DNA from: Acidobacteriaceae bacterium
GTDB taxonomy: Bacteria; Acidobacteriota; Terriglobia; Terriglobales; Acidobacteriaceae
DNA: 9,755 nt
Assembly: GCA_027307295.1 (NCBI GenBank)
Contig: DAHUXF010000080.1
Location: 1-9,755 of the forward strand
Direction of reading: 5' to 3'
Part shown: positions 7,227 to 9,755 of the stretch, in pieces
Layout: every line of letters begins with the position of its first letter
Position numbering within the stretch: the stretch's first letter is position 1
Notes under the pieces: model-generated
What the model was told of the DNA's origin: nothing
Database searches by the model: none
Seen by the model: only the letters and a program-made list of their open reading frames with translations
Program-made: the position numbers and the translations under genes

Positions 7227-8138
7227 TTATCGAACTGCTTCACTTTCCGTTGGAACACTGTCCGCAGCAACGGATGGCCTGGTAATAGCAGGCCGCGCCG
7301 GCACAATCACGGAATAAGGTTCGTTATGCGTGCGGAACGGAAGCCTGAATTTATGAGCAATCTCCGGCCAGAACTCGCGCAATACGTCCCATGCCATATC
7401 ATTGGCCACGCTGAACCCAACCCGGCTTGCCGTGGGAGCAAATCCCCGCTGGTTCCCCGGATGATACAGGTTGGTCAATGCTTTTGAACTTACTGTTCCA
7501 AACCATTCAGAGTAGTTCGGCATGTTGGTCCCTGAGTCACTGTGCGTCACAAATCTATGGGCCAGAGCGTGGCCAAGCCGCAGTTGCGCGGACCCTTGTC
7601 CCAGGCGGTAATAGCGCGGGTCCTGATGGAAAAGTGAAGGATAAAGAAAGATGCCGAAAAAATCGCTGGCAACGTTGTCTGTTACGGCGGCGCCGTAACG
7701 CTTGCCATATCCGGATGCGCCCTGCTGGTAGCTGGGATCATCGCGGTCCAACTGGGCTATGCCGGCGTCCCATGCCGCGCCAACATAGTTGATAGGATCG
7801 GACGTGCTTTCTACAAACATATGGAACTTGTCGGCGGAGCTCAACGAGCAGGGTTTGATGCCGTGATGCCGGGGAATATGGACCGTCGTCTTTTCAATAC
7901 GCTGGGAAAAGCGTGAAACCAGTTGATTGAGCGGCCCGCTGTAGTCATCCACATCGAAGGGTTCCGTTGGTCTTGAGCAGGGAACAACTACCGGCTTGAT
8001 GAACATGGGCATCATCGCCGGTGAAGCCAGGGTCACGGCGGCTGCCATATTATTCAGCCCAGGCGCAGGTTGAGCGGCCGCAAAGCCGGCAGTCGCCATC
8101 AGCCCGAACAACAAAAAGTACTTTTGCAATCGACGCAT
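7227..8138 (-). CDS. exported protein of unknown function, acidobacterial type
   Basis: A 303-residue protein with a clear signal peptide (MRRLQKYFLLFGLMATAGFA, cleavage probably after Ala22). The mature chain starts with a low-complexity Ala/Met/Pro stretch (23-53). A conserved-looking core follows at about 102-265: DKFHMFVESTSDP, GYGKRYGAAVTDNVASDF, FHQDPRYYR, HRFVTHSDSGT, NYSEWFG and GFSVANDMAWDVLREFWPEI. The many aromatic and glycine residues and the repeated short amphipathic stretches suggest an envelope-associated protein. I recall similar exported proteins in Acidobacteria, but cannot name a family or a function. It has two cysteines, 54 and 97, which could form one disulfide. The C-terminal 40 residues are a basic, proline-containing tail. 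The start at 8138 is backed by AGGGG a few bases upstream. It is divergent from bioB and convergent with the receptor gene. Confidence 0.85.
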   Translation of the reverse strand: MRRLQKYFLLFGLMATAGFAAAQPAPGLNNMAAAVTLASPAMMPMFIKPVVVPCSRPTEPFDVDDYSGPLNQLVSRFSQRIEKTTVHIPRHHGIKPCSLSSADKFHMFVESTSDPINYVGAAWDAGIAQLDRDDPSYQQGASGYGKRYGAAVTDNVASDFFGIFLYPSLFHQDPRYYRLGQGSAQLRLGHALAHRFVTHSDSGTNMPNYSEWFGTVSSKALTNLYHPGNQRGFAPTASRVGFSVANDMAWDVLREFWPEIAHKFRLPFRTHNEPYSVIVPARPAITRPSVAADSVPTESEAVR

Positions 8139-8229
8139 CCTGCCCCTTCAACACGCTGTCTCTGGCGCAAGCATTTCCGGGGTAAGCTACTGTAAATGGA
8201 AAGCTTGTTATCGGCGAGAGTACAGAGGT

Positions 8230-8253
8230 AGCAACATGATTACTTTTGTTGCT
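8230..8253. promoter_or_regulatory. inverted repeat AGCAACA-N10-TGTTGCT in the divergent intergenic region
   Basis: A perfect 7-bp inverted repeat (8230-8236 and 8247-8253) with a 10-bp spacer gives a 24-bp, two-turn layout typical of dimeric regulator sites. It lies between the two divergent genes. It also overlaps the start codon of the possible small ORF at 8236, so in RNA it could form a hairpin covering that start. It does not resemble the known BirA (TTGTAAACC-type) or BioR operators. Confidence 0.35.
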
Positions 8254-8385
8254 GACCCAGAGTGGCCCAAAAAGTTGTGTTGTTTTGTGACCAAAGAGCA
8301 GAAAACATTGGGATTGCCGGTTGATTTCGAGAGGGAGCATCCCAGGCTCCCAAAATCTGTATTGTTCGGCTTTTGGGCACGTTGA
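8236..8385 (+). CDS. possible 49-residue small protein upstream of bioB
   Basis: ATG at 8236 is preceded by GAGG (8225-8228) with an ideal 7-nt gap, a better ribosome binding site than that of bioB itself. The frame reads MITFVADPEWPKKLCCFVTK and then continues to end in LFGFWAR before TGA at 8383. It has two adjacent cysteines (15-16), no signal peptide and no membrane helix. Third-position GC is about half by my count, lower than I would expect from the neighbouring genes, and there is no family match I recognise, so it may not be translated. It ends 46 bp before bioB. If read, it could be a short independent protein or a leader peptide. Confidence 0.3.
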   Translation: MITFVADPEWPKKLCCFVTKEQKTLGLPVDFEREHPRLPKSVLFGFWAR

Positions 8386-8392
8386 GGCCCAC

Positions 8393-8423
8393 TTCACAGA
8401 CATCGCCAGCGCACATTTATAAT
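8393..8423 (+). promoter_or_regulatory. bioB promoter
   Basis: A perfect -10 box TATAAT (8418-8423) lies eight bases before the bioB ATG. The best -35 match is TTCACA (8393-8398, five of six to TTGACA) with a long 19-bp spacer. The predicted transcription start falls at 8430-8432, at or next to the start codon, so this transcript would be leaderless. Confidence 0.55.
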
Positions 8424-8431
8424 AGGCACCC

Positions 8432-9418
8432 ATGCGAACGGATTGGACGCGACAGCAAGTTGCTGCTCTTTATCATCAGCCTTTCATCGACCTTCTGCTG
8501 CAAGCGCAAACCCAGCACCGCAGGTTTCATCCTGCCAATGAAGTGCAGATGTGCCGTCTGCTTTCCATCAAGACCGGCGGATGTCCTGAGGATTGCGCCT
8601 ATTGTCCCCAGAGCGCGCACTACTCCGCCGGCGTGGAGCGCGAACCGCTGATGAATTGCGATGCAATTCTTCCCGCTGCGCGCCGCGCAAAAGCTGACGG
8701 CGCTACACGTTTCTGCATGGGCGCCGCCTGGCGGCAGGCCCCCAGCGGACGTGAATTTGATTCGGTGCTGGAAACGGTGCGCGCCGTGGCCGCCCTGGAG
8801 ATGGAGGTGTGTTGCACGCTGGGCATGCTGACTGAATCCCAGGCCCGGCAGCTGAAAGAAGCCGGAGTTACGGCGTACAACCACAACCTGGATTCGTCGC
8901 CGGAGTTTTATTCCCGGATTATCAGCACGCGCACATATCAGGAGCGCCTGGATACCATTGCCGCAGTCCGCAAAGCCGGCATCACGGTTTGTTGCGGCGG
9001 AATTCTGGGCATGGGCGAATCAGAGGACGACCGCATTGGACTTCTGCATCAACTGGCAACGCTGGATCCGCATCCAGAAAGCGTGCCTATCAACATGCTG
9101 GTCCGCGCGGACGGAACGCCGCTGGAGGACTCGCCTGATCTTGATCCGCTGATCATGGTCCGCACCATTGCCTGCGCGCGCATCCTGATGCCGGATTCCA
9201 TGGTGCGGCTGGCCGCCGGACGCAAGCAGATGTCGCGTGAAGCCATCCTGTTATGCTTCCTGGCCGGGGCCAATTCAATCTTCACCGGTGAAAGGCTCCT
9301 GACCACTCCCAATCCCGCGCCGGACGAAGACTCCGGTCTGTTGCGCGATTTGGGACTCAAGGCCATGCAACAGGTTGTGCACTCCCATGAGCGTCCGATT
9401 TTAGAAGTTCAGAAGTGA
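8432..9418 (+). CDS. bioB: biotin synthase
   Basis: A radical SAM enzyme that inserts sulfur into dethiobiotin, the last step of biotin synthesis, in the cytoplasm. Length (328) is normal for the family. Cluster motif CPEDCAYCPQS gives Cys51, Cys55 and Cys58 for the [4Fe-4S] cluster. The sulfur-donating [2Fe-2S] site is complete: Cys95 (FCMGAAWR), Cys127 (CCTLGML), Cys187 (CCGGILGMGE) and Arg259 (VRLAAGRKQM). YNHNLDSSPEFY (149-160) and INMLVRADGTPLE (220-232) are further family signatures. No other biotin gene is in the window, so it is detached from a bio cluster here. The ATG at 8432 is the expected start: residues 35-60 align with the family without missing sequence. Only a weak AGG (8424-8426) precedes it, which fits leaderless translation. 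The next gene starts 26 bp after the stop. Confidence 0.98.
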   Translation: MRTDWTRQQVAALYHQPFIDLLLQAQTQHRRFHPANEVQMCRLLSIKTGGCPEDCAYCPQSAHYSAGVEREPLMNCDAILPAARRAKADGATRFCMGAAWRQAPSGREFDSVLETVRAVAALEMEVCCTLGMLTESQARQLKEAGVTAYNHNLDSSPEFYSRIISTRTYQERLDTIAAVRKAGITVCCGGILGMGESEDDRIGLLHQLATLDPHPESVPINMLVRADGTPLEDSPDLDPLIMVRTIACARILMPDSMVRLAAGRKQMSREAILLCFLAGANSIFTGERLLTTPNPAPDEDSGLLRDLGLKAMQQVVHSHERPILEVQK

Positions 9419-9444
9419 AAGTCAGAAAGCGAAAGGCAAGAAAA

Positions 9445-9755
9445 ATGAAAGATGGCTTTTCCTCCGGCCTGCTTCTTCTGCTGGTATTGACAGTGCTGCC
9501 AGCAAGGGGCAAGGAAGTCCGCGCCACCATTGTTTATGACGATGTGGCCAGCCCGATACCCAACGCGCGCATAGATTCAAGCCAGCTCTGGATTACGAAT
9601 GCTGATCTCAAGCGCGCCACCCGTTTTGAAGTGAAACCCCAGGGCGTCTGCCGCGACGAACTATGCTTCCCGTTGCCCAAAGCCCGGCAAGAGGAATTTG
9701 TGCACAAAGATTCCACCGGCTCATGGTTCAACCTGACGGCGTTTGCCCAGTTGGT
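9445..9755 (+). CDS. exported protein, possibly redoxin-like (3'-truncated by window edge)
   Basis: Read from ATG at 9445 with AAAGG (9432-9436) eight bases upstream; the frame is open for 103 codons to the window edge. Residues 1-20 (GLLLLLVLTVLPA core) form a signal peptide, so the product is exported. The visible part has YDDVASPIPNARIDSSQLWI (31-50), TNADLKRATRFEVKPQGVCR (51-70) and DELCFPLPKA (71-80), with Cys69 and Cys74 close together. I associate this N-terminal pattern with acidobacterial exported proteins that carry a thioredoxin/redoxin domain further on, but that part is outside the window, so the call is tentative. The 26-bp gap after bioB and the lack of a terminator suggest co-transcription; a link to biotin is not implied. 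Confidence 0.75.
   Translation, partial: MKDGFSSGLLLLLVLTVLPARGKEVRATIVYDDVASPIPNARIDSSQLWITNADLKRATRFEVKPQGVCRDELCFPLPKARQEEFVHKDSTGSWFNLTAFAQL

Noticed and set aside
6948..7487. Plus-strand frame of 179 codons across the repeat block
   Set aside because: It is built from the repeats and from the antisense of the exported-protein gene; no ribosome binding site or domain was seen.
8333..8351. GGGAGC...GCTCCC hairpin as a terminator
   Set aside because: It is followed by AAAATC and not Ts on the plus strand, and no T run follows it on the minus strand.
8050..8433. Minus-strand frame of 127 codons between the exported-protein gene and bioB
   Set aside because: It overlaps the signal-peptide region of the 303-residue protein in another frame and starts at the bioB start codon; composition is not protein-like.
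8432..9418. Double cysteines (127-128, 187-188) in BioB as a novel cluster site
   Set aside because: One cysteine of each pair is the normal [2Fe-2S] ligand, and to my knowledge CCTLG and CCGG variants are common in bacterial biotin synthases.

Overview
The window looks like a chromosomal segment from an Acidobacteriota bacterium, probably near Terriglobales. This is inferred from three things: a giant Oar-type TonB-dependent receptor with an N-terminal carboxypeptidase-regulatory-like domain, exported proteins of a type I associate with that phylum, and intergenic DNA carrying degenerate 'ATCAGTG' repeats. No rRNA, tRNA, phage, transposase or CRISPR array was seen.

Layout. (1) 1-614, minus strand: N-terminal three quarters of an alpha/beta hydrolase that runs off the left edge. 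(2) 798-2561, plus: a full-length PolX, combining a family-X DNA polymerase with a PHP 3'-5' exonuclease, transcribed divergently from the hydrolase. (3) 2667-3287, plus: a single-pass membrane protein with a proline-rich N-terminus and an extracytoplasmic beta-rich domain. (4) 3288-3571: a regulatory stretch with a good sigma70-type promoter, an 11-bp-spaced direct repeat and a Gram-positive-LexA-like palindrome. (5) 3572-6712, plus: the TonB-dependent receptor, closed by a textbook terminator at 6735-6763. (6) 6764-7226: a non-coding block with five copies of a trimeric 9-10-nt repeat in both orientations and two GC-rich hairpins. (7) 7227-8138, minus: an exported protein of unknown function. 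(8) 8139-8431: a divergent intergenic region holding a possible 49-codon ORF, an operator-like inverted repeat and a promoter for the next gene. (9) 8432-9418, plus: biotin synthase bioB, apparently with a leaderless transcript. (10) 9445-9755, plus: the start of an exported protein probably co-transcribed with bioB, cut by the right edge.

The genes do not form one pathway: DNA repair, envelope transport and biotin synthesis are adjacent without an evident link. No clearly new multi-gene system is visible. The items most worth a second look are non-coding: the repeat block at 6764-7226, the palindrome upstream of the receptor, and the bioB leader region with its possible small ORF.
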